Assembly (NCBI GenBank): GCA_964477115.1
Contig: CAYZCY010000006.1
Coordinates: 1-55,381, forward strand
Length of the DNA: 55,381 bases
Source: RGIG3135 sp964477115
GTDB lineage: Bacteria; Actinomycetota; Coriobacteriia; Coriobacteriales; Eggerthellaceae
Direction of reading: 5' to 3'
The stretch's first letter is position 1; every line of letters starts with the position of its first letter. Below are positions 7,973 through 15,161 of this stretch, piece after piece. A model generated the notes under the pieces. It had not been told where the DNA came from and did not search any database. It saw only the letters and a list, made by a program, of their open reading frames with translations. Position numbers and translations under genes: made by a program.

Positions 7973-8926
7973 GTGGAAATGTTCATAGAAGTCATCAAAG
8001 CGATATTCATCGGTGTAGTTGAGGGCATCACCGAATGGCTGCCCATCTCCTCTACCGGCCATATGATCTTGGTTGACGAATTCGTCAAGCTGCAGGTGAG
8101 CGACAAATTCCTCGAGCTTTTCCTCGTGGTTATTCAGCTCGGTGCCATCATGGCGGTTCTCATCCTGTACTTCCACAAGCTCAATCCCTTTTCTCCGCGC
8201 AAGAGCGCGCAGGAGAAAAAGAGCACGTGGCGTTTGTGGGGCATGGTTGTTATCGGGTGCTTGCCCGCTGCCGCTATCGGCCTGACCCTCGATGACTTTT
8301 TTAACGAGCATTTCTACAACGCATGGACCGTTGCCATCGCGCTTATCGTATACGGCGTGATCTTCATCGTGCTTGAGCGCCGCAATCGCCGCCGCGTGGC
8401 TGAGGCGCGCGCCCTGGCCGTGGCCGAGTCTGCGCCGCGCGGCAAGCATGCGCGCCTTGATGCTGCAGATGCCGAAGATGACTTCGACGAGGATTCCCTT
8501 TTCAAGGTGCGCACCGTTGACGACATCGACTGGAAGACGGCGCTCAAGATCGGCTGCTTCCAGATGCTTGCCATCATCCCCGGCACCTCCCGTTCTGGTT
8601 CTACCATCATCGGCGGCATGCTGTGCGGTTGCTCCCGTACCGCTGCAGCTGAGTTCACCTTCTTCCTCGCCATTCCGGTGATGTTCGGATGGGGCGTGCT
8701 GAAGACCATCAAGTACATTGCCGCCATCGGCCTTACCATGACTTCCATCGAGATTGCGGTTTTGGTGGTTGGCATCGTAACCGCCTTTGTGGTGTCGGTC
8801 ATCTCCATTAAGTTCCTCATGGGGTATATCAAGAAGAACGACTTTGCCGCTTTCGGCTGGTATCGCATTGTTGTTGGCATCGTGGTTCTGGCTTACTTCG
8901 GTGCAAAGGCCGTCGGCCTTTTCTAA
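7973..8926 (+). CDS. uppP: Undecaprenyl-diphosphatase (bacitracin resistance protein BacA family)
   Basis: An integral membrane phosphatase that converts undecaprenyl diphosphate to the monophosphate lipid carrier used in wall synthesis. Both family motifs are clear: EGITEWLPISSTGHM near residue 18 (catalytic Glu and Ser/His region) and PGTSRSGSTI at about 203. The protein has 317 residues against a usual 265-290. The excess is a charged loop at about 137-180 (rich in Arg, Ala, Glu, Asp) between membrane segments. I chose GTG 7973 because GAGG at 7963-7966 sits about six bases ahead; ATG 7979 is nearly equivalent. The function ties it to the mur/mra genes downstream. Confidence 0.92.
   Translation: MEMFIEVIKAIFIGVVEGITEWLPISSTGHMILVDEFVKLQVSDKFLELFLVVIQLGAIMAVLILYFHKLNPFSPRKSAQEKKSTWRLWGMVVIGCLPAAAIGLTLDDFFNEHFYNAWTVAIALIVYGVIFIVLERRNRRRVAEARALAVAESAPRGKHARLDAADAEDDFDEDSLFKVRTVDDIDWKTALKIGCFQMLAIIPGTSRSGSTIIGGMLCGCSRTAAAEFTFFLAIPVMFGWGVLKTIKYIAAIGLTMTSIEIAVLVVGIVTAFVVSVISIKFLMGYIKKNDFAAFGWYRIVVGIVVLAYFGAKAVGLF
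8905..8923 (+). terminator. Possible terminator overlapping the end of uppP
   Basis: AAAGGCC (8905-8911), loop GTC, GGCCTTT (8915-8921), then TC. The stem lies in the last codons of uppP. A second hairpin, GACTTG-TTAG-CAAGTC, follows at 8930-8945 without a T run. Confidence 0.42.
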
Positions 8927-8945
8927 GCTGACTTGTTAGCAAGTC

Positions 8946-9212
8946 GTACAACTTGCTTTGCAAATCGACCCGCCTGACGGTTGGTCGATCCGCTATTCGG
9001 GCCGACTCTTTCTGCGGTTTGAGGCCTTCTCTGCGGCCGGGCGACTCGCAAGGCAATGCTGGCAAAGCAAGTGCCGCAACAACAGTGCTATCATTAACGC
9101 CACACGAGGGCCTTTTGGCGTTGCGCATCTGGCGGTTGCCTTATGCGCTTACCTTCGCCAGCAGAATTGGCTAAAACTCGTTACAGCCTGATAGTTACGA
9201 AAGGATGAAGCG
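8946..9212. other. Intergenic region between uppP and the chorismate mutase gene
   Basis: No convincing gene. The short open frames have no ribosome site and unusual composition. The stretch presumably holds the promoter and leader of the aroQ-aroF pair, but I see no clear -35/-10 pair or T-box elements. Confidence 0.5.
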
Positions 9213-9494
9213 ATGTCTGAAGAGAACGGCGCCTTTGCGGAAATCGAAAAGCACCGCGAGCAAATCGACGCTATCGATCAGGAAATCGTCAAGCTCCTCA
9301 ACAAGCGCGCCGGCCACTCGCTGGTGATTCGCGGCCTTAAGCCCGAGGCGCGCATGGGTCTGTACGACCCCAAGCGCGAAGAGCAGATTTTCGCACGTTT
9401 GTGCAGCTTCAACGAGGGTCCCCTTTATAACGAGAACCTGCGAGAAATCTATTCCACCATTCTGAAAGTTATGAAGGAGACTCCGTCGGTATGA
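9213..9494 (+). CDS. Chorismate mutase, AroQ class
   Basis: This small all-helical enzyme rearranges chorismate to prephenate, the committed step to phenylalanine and tyrosine. The 93-residue length matches single-domain AroQ. The sequence has HREQIDAIDQEIVKLLNKRAGHSLVI with its catalytic Arg/Lys positions, YDPKREEQIF (second active-site helix) and a C-terminal helix ending YSTILKVMKE. ATG 9213 follows AAGGATG. The stop overlaps the next start as ATGA, coupling it to the DAHP synthase. The two enzymes may form a complex, as known for AroQ/DAHP synthase pairs in other actinobacteria and Bacillus. Confidence 0.9.
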   Translation: MSEENGAFAEIEKHREQIDAIDQEIVKLLNKRAGHSLVIRGLKPEARMGLYDPKREEQIFARLCSFNEGPLYNENLREIYSTILKVMKETPSV

Positions 9495-10291
9495 GTGCAG
9501 TAAAAATCCCCGCTATTCCCGATCTCGGTACGCGCACCGACGAGATCACCATTTACGCTGGCCCCTGCTCGGTTGAGTCGGTGGAGCAGTTCGAAGAGGT
9601 TGCCGAGTGCGTTGCGGGCCTTGGCCTCAAGTGGATTCGCGGCGGCGCCTTCAAGCCCCGTACGAACCCGCACTCCTTCCAGGGTCTCGGCGAGCAGGCC
9701 TTGCAGATCATGAAAGATTCGGCTGAGAGGCACGGCCTTCTCACCTTGACCGAGGTTATGGATTCCGCGCACTGCGAGCTGGTTCACTCCTATGTTGACG
9801 GCCTTCAGGTTGGCGCGCGAAACTTCCAGAACTTCAGCTTGCTGAAGAAGATCGGCCAGGTGACCGCAGAGTCCAAGAAGATGGTGCTCTACAAGCGCGG
9901 CTTTGCCGGCACCATTGCCGAGTGGCTGGCCGCAACCGACTACATTACCGATTGCGGCAACGACAACGTCGTGCTGTGCGAGCGCGGCATTCGTACCTTC
10001 GAGACGGCGACGCGCTTCACGCTTGACATCGCGGCTGTTCCGGTGATTCACAAGCAGTCTCTGTATCCGGTGTGCATTGACGTGTCGCATCCGGCAGGCC
10101 AGCGCGACCTGGTTCCCTCGCTGGCCAAGGCGGCTGTTGCTGCGGGTGCTGACTCGCTGATGATCGAGGTTCACCCGAATCCGCCGGTGGCGCTTTCCGA
10201 CGGTCCGCAGCAGCTTACTCCGGCGCAGTTCGAGCAGCTGGTTGCCGAGCTTCGCGTGCTTGCGGCGGCGCTGGGCAAGAAGATCGTTTAA
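9491..10291 (+). CDS. aroF: 3-Deoxy-7-phosphoheptulonate synthase (type I-beta)
   Basis: This first enzyme of the shikimate pathway condenses phosphoenolpyruvate with erythrose 4-phosphate. The 266-residue length fits the core KDO8PS-like I-beta class without an N-terminal regulatory domain. Motifs include YAGPCSVES (metal-binding Cys), IRGGAFKPRTNPHSFQG, LYKRGFAGT, NVVLCERGIRTFE, IDVSHPAGQR and MIEVHPNPP. Because it lacks a fused ACT or mutase domain and overlaps the chorismate mutase gene by four bases, feedback control may come through the mutase as a partner; that is inference. Prephenate dehydratase lies apart at 49088-49939. Confidence 0.93.
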   Translation: MSAVKIPAIPDLGTRTDEITIYAGPCSVESVEQFEEVAECVAGLGLKWIRGGAFKPRTNPHSFQGLGEQALQIMKDSAERHGLLTLTEVMDSAHCELVHSYVDGLQVGARNFQNFSLLKKIGQVTAESKKMVLYKRGFAGTIAEWLAATDYITDCGNDNVVLCERGIRTFETATRFTLDIAAVPVIHKQSLYPVCIDVSHPAGQRDLVPSLAKAAVAAGADSLMIEVHPNPPVALSDGPQQLTPAQFEQLVAELRVLAAALGKKIV

Positions 10292-10366
10292 CGCGCGACC
10301 TGGCCTCGCGCCTGCTGATGGTATTGAGCTCATCGGCGGCGTTCTTTTGTCATACATGTTTTGAGA

Positions 10367-10400
10367 GGGTGGTTCGCCTGGCGTGGCGGCCACCTTCTTT
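10367..10400 (+). terminator. Possible terminator after aroF
   Basis: GGTGG (10368-10372) pairs with CCACC (10390-10394). An inner GCC/GGC stem and a short TTCTTT run follow. The stem is imperfect, so this is tentative. Confidence 0.4.
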
Positions 10401-10417
10401 GCTGTGTGCCGAGCCGA

Positions 10418-10713
10418 TGGTCAAACACCTCGCGCTGGGGGTGGTTTTGTCGAGCTGATGGTCAAACAGGTGATCCTGGGATCACTCATTTGACCAAAAG
10501 TCACCCTCACGTGAGGTGTTTGGCCACGAAATGCCCCTGGGGCGATGTATTTGTCCAGCAAATGTACCCCTGAGGCGATGTCTTTGACCATTGGCGGCGG
10601 AAAACTACCCCTGCAGCGACCCGTTTGACCATGATCGGCGGAAAGCCGTCCCCGCAGCGACCCATTTGACCATCGGCTCCAGCAAACATACCCCGCAGCG
10701 ACCCATTTGACCA
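10418..10713. repeat. Phased array of TTTGACCA-type repeats
   Basis: TGGTCAAA occurs at 10418 and 10459, 41 bases apart. Then TTTGACCA or a one-base variant occurs in the opposite orientation at 10489, 10519 (TTTGGCCA), 10550 (TTTGTCCA), 10583, 10624, 10665 and 10706. Spacing is 30-33 bases for the early copies and exactly 41 for the last four. Each late unit also contains CCCCGCAGCGACC before and CGGCTCC or CGGCGG after the core. The reverse-oriented copies share the flank (TTTGACCATCGGCTC when read on the minus strand). The array lies between aroF and the mraZ promoter. It is non-coding by appearance. Unit identity is too low and spacing too irregular for CRISPR. Confidence 0.8.
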
Positions 10714-10997
10714 TCGGCTCCAGCAACACCAGCACCACCAGCAACACCAACGCCACTTGCTCGCACCGCGCTCTGCCATCTGCTACCACTTGCGCACCCC
10801 GCCGTCTGTCACCGTCCGCATCTCTGCCAGCGCTCGCCATCATCTTCCCCCGCATTTCCGTCCCGCATGCGTTTCCCCTCGCGTCCGTCCCGCGCCCGAT
10901 CTGCGCGTTTCTTTTTGCGTCTCCGTCCCGTACGTATTTTCGGCGCGTTTTCGTGGCCGTTTGTGGGCTAATTGTGGTTACAAGATGATGCAAAATG
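10714..10997. other. Cytosine-rich, gene-free stretch upstream of mraZ
   Basis: About 280 bases with strong C-over-G asymmetry on the plus strand. It begins with a CAGCAACACC/CAGCACCACC run and later carries CCGTCCCG three times (10858, 10885, 10923). I see no ribosome site followed by a plausible gene on either strand. Confidence 0.6.
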
Positions 10998-11026
10998 TTG
11001 CGATGTGGGTCGAAGTGGGGTAATAT
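10998..11026 (+). promoter_or_regulatory. mraZ promoter (head of dcw cluster)
   Basis: -35 TTGCGA (10998-11003), 17-bp spacer, -10 TAATAT (11021-11026). The TGGG repeats of the MraZ box occupy the spacer. Transcription would start near 11033, giving a leader of about 40 bases. Confidence 0.75.
11006..11019 (+). promoter_or_regulatory. MraZ operator (TGGG direct repeats)
   Basis: TGGG at 11006-11009 and 11016-11019, exactly 10 bp (one helical turn) apart. This is the arrangement known for MraZ binding sites. Position between the -35 and -10 predicts autorepression. A degenerate third unit (TGTTG, 10996-11000) sits one more turn upstream. Confidence 0.75.
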
Positions 11027-11072
11027 GCATGTCACAGAACATGTTGTGTAACTGGGTTTGGAAGGCAATTCC

Positions 11073-11555
11073 TTGACTGAGGCCATCGAAAAAGAGGTGC
11101 AAACCGTGCAGGTCCAGCCGCGTGAGGCGGTTGATCTTAACGGTGAGTTCCACTTCAAGGTGGATGCCAAGGGCCGCGTTGCCCTCCCAGCCAAGTTCCG
11201 CAAGGTTCTCTCCAAGGATCTCGTGGTCACCCTCGAGCTGAGCGATGAGTGCATCTACGTGTTCGAGACTCCTGATTTCAACAACTGGGTCAACAAGCTT
11301 TTCGTTGACAACTTTGGTGAGTTCAAGGAATCCGATCGCTCCCATGTCAACCTCCGCCGCAAGCTCAAGGCCCGCGCGAACGATGTTGAGGTCGACGCAT
11401 CCGGCCGCATCATGCTTTCCGCAGATGTGCGCAACGCTGCCGGCATCGACAAGGAAGTCGTCATCGTGGGCAACACGGGTCGTTTCGAGATTTGGGATGC
11501 GAAGCGTTACGAGCAGGTTGACGAAGGTGTCGACCTGAGGCTGCTCTGCAGCTAA
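11073..11555 (+). CDS. mraZ: Transcriptional regulator / cell division protein MraZ
   Basis: A DNA-binding protein of the SpoVT/AbrB-like double-wing fold that represses its own dcw cluster in other bacteria. Two MraZ repeats are visible. The first has FKVDAKGRVALPAKFR followed by CIYVFE; the second has EVDASGRIMLSADVR and IVGNTGRFEIWD. TTG 11073 is chosen because GGAAGG (11060-11065) is seven bases ahead; an in-frame TTG at 11058 lacks a site. At 160 residues it is slightly longer than usual, with a 20-residue N-terminal extension before the first repeat. The matching operator lies in its own promoter (11006-11019). Confidence 0.95.
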   Translation: MTEAIEKEVQTVQVQPREAVDLNGEFHFKVDAKGRVALPAKFRKVLSKDLVVTLELSDECIYVFETPDFNNWVNKLFVDNFGEFKESDRSHVNLRRKLKARANDVEVDASGRIMLSADVRNAAGIDKEVVIVGNTGRFEIWDAKRYEQVDEGVDLRLLCS

Positions 11556-11565
11556 GTCGTAAGAC

Positions 11566-12534
11566 GTGAGCGACATGACAAGCGAATATCGGCATCATAT
11601 CCCTGTCCTGCTAGCCGAGTGCCTCGAACAACTCGCACTCAAAACACACCACACGTTCGTGGATGCAACACTCGGCTTTGCGGGGCATTCCCGAGAGGCT
11701 GCAAAATTGCTGGGGCCTCAGGGCACGCTCATCGGAATCGATCAGGACGAAGTGGCTTTGGCTACGGCAACTGATACGCTCGAAGCGATTCCGGTGAGCG
11801 ATCGCCCGAAACTCGAGCTTTTGCGCGGCAACTTCGGGGATCTGGACGAGCTTTTGGTATCCGCTGAGGTGCCCGGTATCGATGCGATACTGTTCGACCT
11901 CGGCGTTTCCTCAGTCCAGATCGATACGCCTTCGCGTGGCTTCTCCTTCAAGGAGAACGGCCCCCTTGATATGCGGATGGATCCGGGTCAACAAACCATT
12001 ACCGCAGCAGAGATCGTCAACACCTATAACGCAGCAGATCTCGCTCGGGTCATCCGTGCGTATTCCGACGAGAAGTGGGCGAGCCGCATCGCCGACTTCA
12101 TCGTCCGCGCCCGAGAAAGCGAGCGCATCGAAACGAGTGAGCAACTCGTGGAGATCATCAAGGCGGCCATCCCGGCTTCGGCCAGACGTGCCGGCGGGCA
12201 TCCCGCCAAGCGCACGTTCCAGTCTCTGAGGATCGAGGTCAACTCGGAGCTCACCGTGCTCCGTCGAGGCCTTGACGCGGCCATCCGTTGGCTCAATCCC
12301 GGCGGCCGCATCGTGGTGATCAGCTACCACTCCCTCGAGGACCGAATCGTGAAGGACGCCTTCGCAAGCTTTGCAAACCGTTGCACCTGCCCGCCGGACC
12401 TGCCCATGTGCGCTTGCGGGAAACAGCCGATACTCGACATCGTCACACGCAAACCTCTGCTTCCCACCCCGGAGGAGATCGAGCGTAACCCTCGCGCGCG
12501 CAGCGCAAAACTGCGAGTCGCGGTTAAAAGATAG
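11566..12534 (+). CDS. rsmH: 16S rRNA (cytosine(1402)-N(4))-methyltransferase
   Basis: This SAM-dependent enzyme methylates C1402 in the ribosomal P site of 16S rRNA. At 322 residues it matches family length. Visible signatures are HIPVLLAECLEQL, FVDATLGFAGHS (SAM loop), GIDQDEVAL, FDLGVSSVQID, RGFSFKENGPLDMRMD, HPAKRTFQSLRIEVN and VVISYHSLEDRIVK. It starts at GTG 11566, ten bases after mraZ, or ATG 11575 three codons later; neither has a strong ribosome site, suggesting translation coupled to mraZ. This is the standard second gene of the dcw cluster. Confidence 0.95.
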   Translation: MSDMTSEYRHHIPVLLAECLEQLALKTHHTFVDATLGFAGHSREAAKLLGPQGTLIGIDQDEVALATATDTLEAIPVSDRPKLELLRGNFGDLDELLVSAEVPGIDAILFDLGVSSVQIDTPSRGFSFKENGPLDMRMDPGQQTITAAEIVNTYNAADLARVIRAYSDEKWASRIADFIVRARESERIETSEQLVEIIKAAIPASARRAGGHPAKRTFQSLRIEVNSELTVLRRGLDAAIRWLNPGGRIVVISYHSLEDRIVKDAFASFANRCTCPPDLPMCACGKQPILDIVTRKPLLPTPEEIERNPRARSAKLRVAVKR

Positions 12535-12575
12535 CTTCGGGATATGGCTTTGCAGCTCATGCTGCAGGGCAGGGG

Positions 12576-12595
12576 GGCGCCGCAAGGCGTCTTTT
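12576..12595 (+). terminator. Terminator-like hairpin between rsmH and ftsL
   Basis: GGCGCC (12576-12581), GCAA tetraloop, GGCGTC, then TTTT (12592-12595). One G-T wobble. A short stem with only four Ts suggests an attenuating rather than full terminator. TTGACA (12611-12616) just downstream could be a -35, but I see no matching -10. Confidence 0.48.
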
Positions 12596-12675
12596 CATAT
12601 ACCGAGGCGATTGACATTTGAATTACCTGCATCACGCCCCGTAAACGAAGTCTAAACAAAGCAAAGGAGGGGAAA

Positions 12676-13179
12676 ATGAGCGCAGCTCCGGCATACCCGC
12701 ATTACGCGCAGCCCGATCGATCGGGTTTCGATCGCTATGCCTACGCACAGCCCGAGCGCGTGCGTCGGACGCGTCGTGAACTGCGCACCGATGTCTCCGT
12801 CGTGCCTGGCAGCAAGGCGCAGACGCGCACACTTCCCTCCAGCGCAATCTTTATCGCTAAGACGGTGGCTGTGGTGTTCGTTGTTTTTGCCCTGCTCGGC
12901 TGCGTGCGCATCGCGCTCAGCTCGGCAACGGTTACCACGGCGCTTGAGACGCGCGAGCTGAGCTCCCAGATCGAATCCGCTCGCTCCGAGGGCAGCAAGC
13001 TCGAGGTCGCACAGAGCTCGCTTTCCAATCCCACGCGTATCAAGGACGCAGCTGGCGCGCTGGGCATGTACGCCCCCGCCTACGTCGCCAATATTGATAT
13101 CTCAGGTGACGTCGTCGTCGTTGATGCCGCGGGTAATCTTTCCCTGGCGGGAAGCGCGGCAGTGCTCGCGCAGGTTTAG
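12676..13179 (+). CDS. ftsL: FtsL-like septum protein (small bitopic division protein)
   Basis: This 167-residue protein is identified mainly by position between rsmH and ftsI and by topology. It has a basic Tyr/Arg-rich cytoplasmic tail (1-55), one membrane span (about 58-80, FIAKTVAVVFVVFALLGCV) and a short extracytoplasmic helix (about 88-115, coiled-coil-like, with TRELSSQIESARSEGSKLE). A segment then resembles the FtsL pattern of Asn-Pro-x-Arg-Ile-x-x-x-A at NPTRIKDAAGALGM. FtsL works with FtsB and FtsQ to activate FtsWI. AAAGGAGGGG lies just before ATG 12676. FtsL sequences diverge strongly, so the name relies on synteny. Confidence 0.8.
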   Translation: MSAAPAYPHYAQPDRSGFDRYAYAQPERVRRTRRELRTDVSVVPGSKAQTRTLPSSAIFIAKTVAVVFVVFALLGCVRIALSSATVTTALETRELSSQIESARSEGSKLEVAQSSLSNPTRIKDAAGALGMYAPAYVANIDISGDVVVVDAAGNLSLAGSAAVLAQV

Positions 13180-13190
13180 GGCAAGGCTCC

Positions 13191-15125
13191 ATGAGCAATT
13201 CTTACAACACTCGCGGCGGGTCGTCCTCATCGCAGCATGACCGCCTCGATTCTACTTCCGGCCGCCGCGCCGACCGCCGCGCTGGCCGCACCTCAGACGA
13301 GCACCGCCGCGCCGACCGCAAACACGCTGCCCGAGCGCAATCCGCGGGCAAGGGCAGCCTTGGCGGAAAAACCCATGGCGCTGCTAAAGCCGCCTCCCGC
13401 GCCTCTTCGCAGGCCAAGGATGCAGCGGGTGCTATCACCACCAACGCGGTAGGCCAGGCGTCTTCCATCGTGGCCTCCCTCAACTCAAGCCGTATGGCCA
13501 AGGTGCTCATCCTGTTTGCCGTCATGGCGCTCATCTTCTTCGGCAGGCTCTTCTACCTGCAGGTGGTGGTGAGCGACCAATACTCTGCCATGGCGGAGGA
13601 GTCGCGCACGGTGTCTTTCACCACAACGGCGCGCCGCGGCACCATTTACGACCGCAACGGCATCGTGCTGGCTACCAGCGTTGATGCGACCACCATCTAC
13701 GTCAATCCCGTGGAGGTCACCGATGTCGAAGGCGAAGCCGCGCAGCTTGCGGCGGTGCTCGGGGGAGAGGTGGAAGATTACGTATCCATCCTGACGAGCC
13801 CCGAGACCACCTTCGCCTACGTGAAGCGCCAGGCCGACGTGGAGCTTGCTGAGCGTGTGAAGGCGCTTGACCTCGACGGCATTTACTTCCTCGAAGACAC
13901 ACGTCGCGAATACCCCAACGGCTCGATCGGCGGTCAGGTCATCGGCTATTGCAACGTCGATGGCGAGGGCATCACCGGTCTTGAGCTGCAGTACAACGAC
14001 ATCCTCATGGGCACGCCGGGCACCTATACGGCCGAGCGCGGCGAAAACGGCATTCCCATCCCCGGCGGCGTGAAGGAGGAGACTCCCGCCGTCAACGGCA
14101 CCGACATCATGGTGTCCATCGACATCAAGATGCAGGATGCCGTGGAGCAGTCGCTTGTCGAGGGCCTTATGCCCATGGGTGCTACCGAGGGTAGCGCCGT
14201 TCTTATGGACGCCGAAACGGGCGAGATCTTTGCCATCTGCTCCTTGCCCTATATGGATCCGAGCAACATGAGCGAATCAGAAATCGGCTCAGATCAGGTG
14301 AAAGCCATCACCCAGCAGTTCGAGCCCGGTTCTATCTTCAAGTCGGTTACCGTGCTTACGGCTCTTGAGGAAGGCATCATGTCTCCCGAGGACGAGCTGT
14401 TCTGCCCCTCCTATATTGAAGCTGACGGCTACAAGGTGTCCGACGCGCACGAGCGCGATGACGCCACCTTCACCTTGCGCGAGATCCTCGACCAGTCGTC
14501 CAACGTCGGCGTGTCCCTTGTTGCCGAGAACGCCGGTTTCGACGTCCTCTACGAAAACATCCTCCAGTACAACCTCAACGAGCCTACGGGCGTCGACTAC
14601 CCCGGCGAGGCGTCCGGCTACATGCAGGATTTCGACGCATGGGCGCGCATTACGGGCTACAACGTAAGCTTTGGTCAGGGCATTTCCGTGACCCCCCTGC
14701 AGATGGCCCGATTCTACGGCGCTATCCTCAACGACGGCTACGAGGTGACCCCTCATTTCCTCATCAGCAAGCCCCAGACGGGCGAGGTCGTGGAATACGA
14801 AAGCGAGCTCGTGGTGGACAACGTCGAGGCGCTCGCCGATATGAAGAGCATGCTGCGCACCGTAGTCACTGACGGAACAGGCAAGAAGGCCGACATCTCC
14901 GGCTATGAAGTATGCGGCAAGACCTCCACCGCAGAGATCGCCGAAGGCGGCGTGTACCTCAATGGCGTGTATAACCTGTGCTTTACTGGCTTTATCGACA
15001 ATTCGTCAAGCTCCTTGGTTTGTTTTGTGGGAGCTAACAAGGTTTACGGCATGGGGCAGGTTACCCACATTTTTAGGGATATAATGTCGAATGCTATCGA
15101 GCAATACCATATCACGCCCGCATAG
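13191..15125 (+). CDS. ftsI: Class B penicillin-binding protein, septal transpeptidase (FtsI/SpoVD type)
   Basis: This enzyme crosslinks septal peptidoglycan with FtsW. The 644-residue protein has a basic low-complexity N-terminus (1-100), one membrane anchor (about 104-124), a dimerisation domain starting at RRGTIYDRNG, and the transpeptidase domain. The active-site SxxK is SIFK with Ser at residue 381, and SSN is at 436-438. The third motif reads KTST (577-580) where most family members have KTGT. The product lacks PASTA repeats. ATG 13191 follows the ftsL stop by 11 bases and has only a weak ribosome site, so coupling is likely. Confidence 0.94.
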   Translation: MSNSYNTRGGSSSSQHDRLDSTSGRRADRRAGRTSDEHRRADRKHAARAQSAGKGSLGGKTHGAAKAASRASSQAKDAAGAITTNAVGQASSIVASLNSSRMAKVLILFAVMALIFFGRLFYLQVVVSDQYSAMAEESRTVSFTTTARRGTIYDRNGIVLATSVDATTIYVNPVEVTDVEGEAAQLAAVLGGEVEDYVSILTSPETTFAYVKRQADVELAERVKALDLDGIYFLEDTRREYPNGSIGGQVIGYCNVDGEGITGLELQYNDILMGTPGTYTAERGENGIPIPGGVKEETPAVNGTDIMVSIDIKMQDAVEQSLVEGLMPMGATEGSAVLMDAETGEIFAICSLPYMDPSNMSESEIGSDQVKAITQQFEPGSIFKSVTVLTALEEGIMSPEDELFCPSYIEADGYKVSDAHERDDATFTLREILDQSSNVGVSLVAENAGFDVLYENILQYNLNEPTGVDYPGEASGYMQDFDAWARITGYNVSFGQGISVTPLQMARFYGAILNDGYEVTPHFLISKPQTGEVVEYESELVVDNVEALADMKSMLRTVVTDGTGKKADISGYEVCGKTSTAEIAEGGVYLNGVYNLCFTGFIDNSSSSLVCFVGANKVYGMGQVTHIFRDIMSNAIEQYHITPA

Positions 15126-15161
15126 CAACAAGCTTACCGAAACCAAAGGGGCGATACATAT

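Noticed and set aside
8953..9191. Small genes between uppP and the chorismate mutase gene
   Set aside because: Two overlapping short frames with no ribosome sites and no recognisable sequence.
10418..10713. CRISPR array
   Set aside because: Repeat cores are only 8 bases, flanks vary, orientation changes and spacing is 30-41 bases; there are no cas genes nearby.
10421..11254. Minus-strand open frames across the TTTGACCA repeats and mraZ
   Set aside because: The predicted peptide is a Trp/Gly/Arg-rich repetition produced by the DNA repeats, with no suitable ribosome site, and it runs into mraZ on the other strand.
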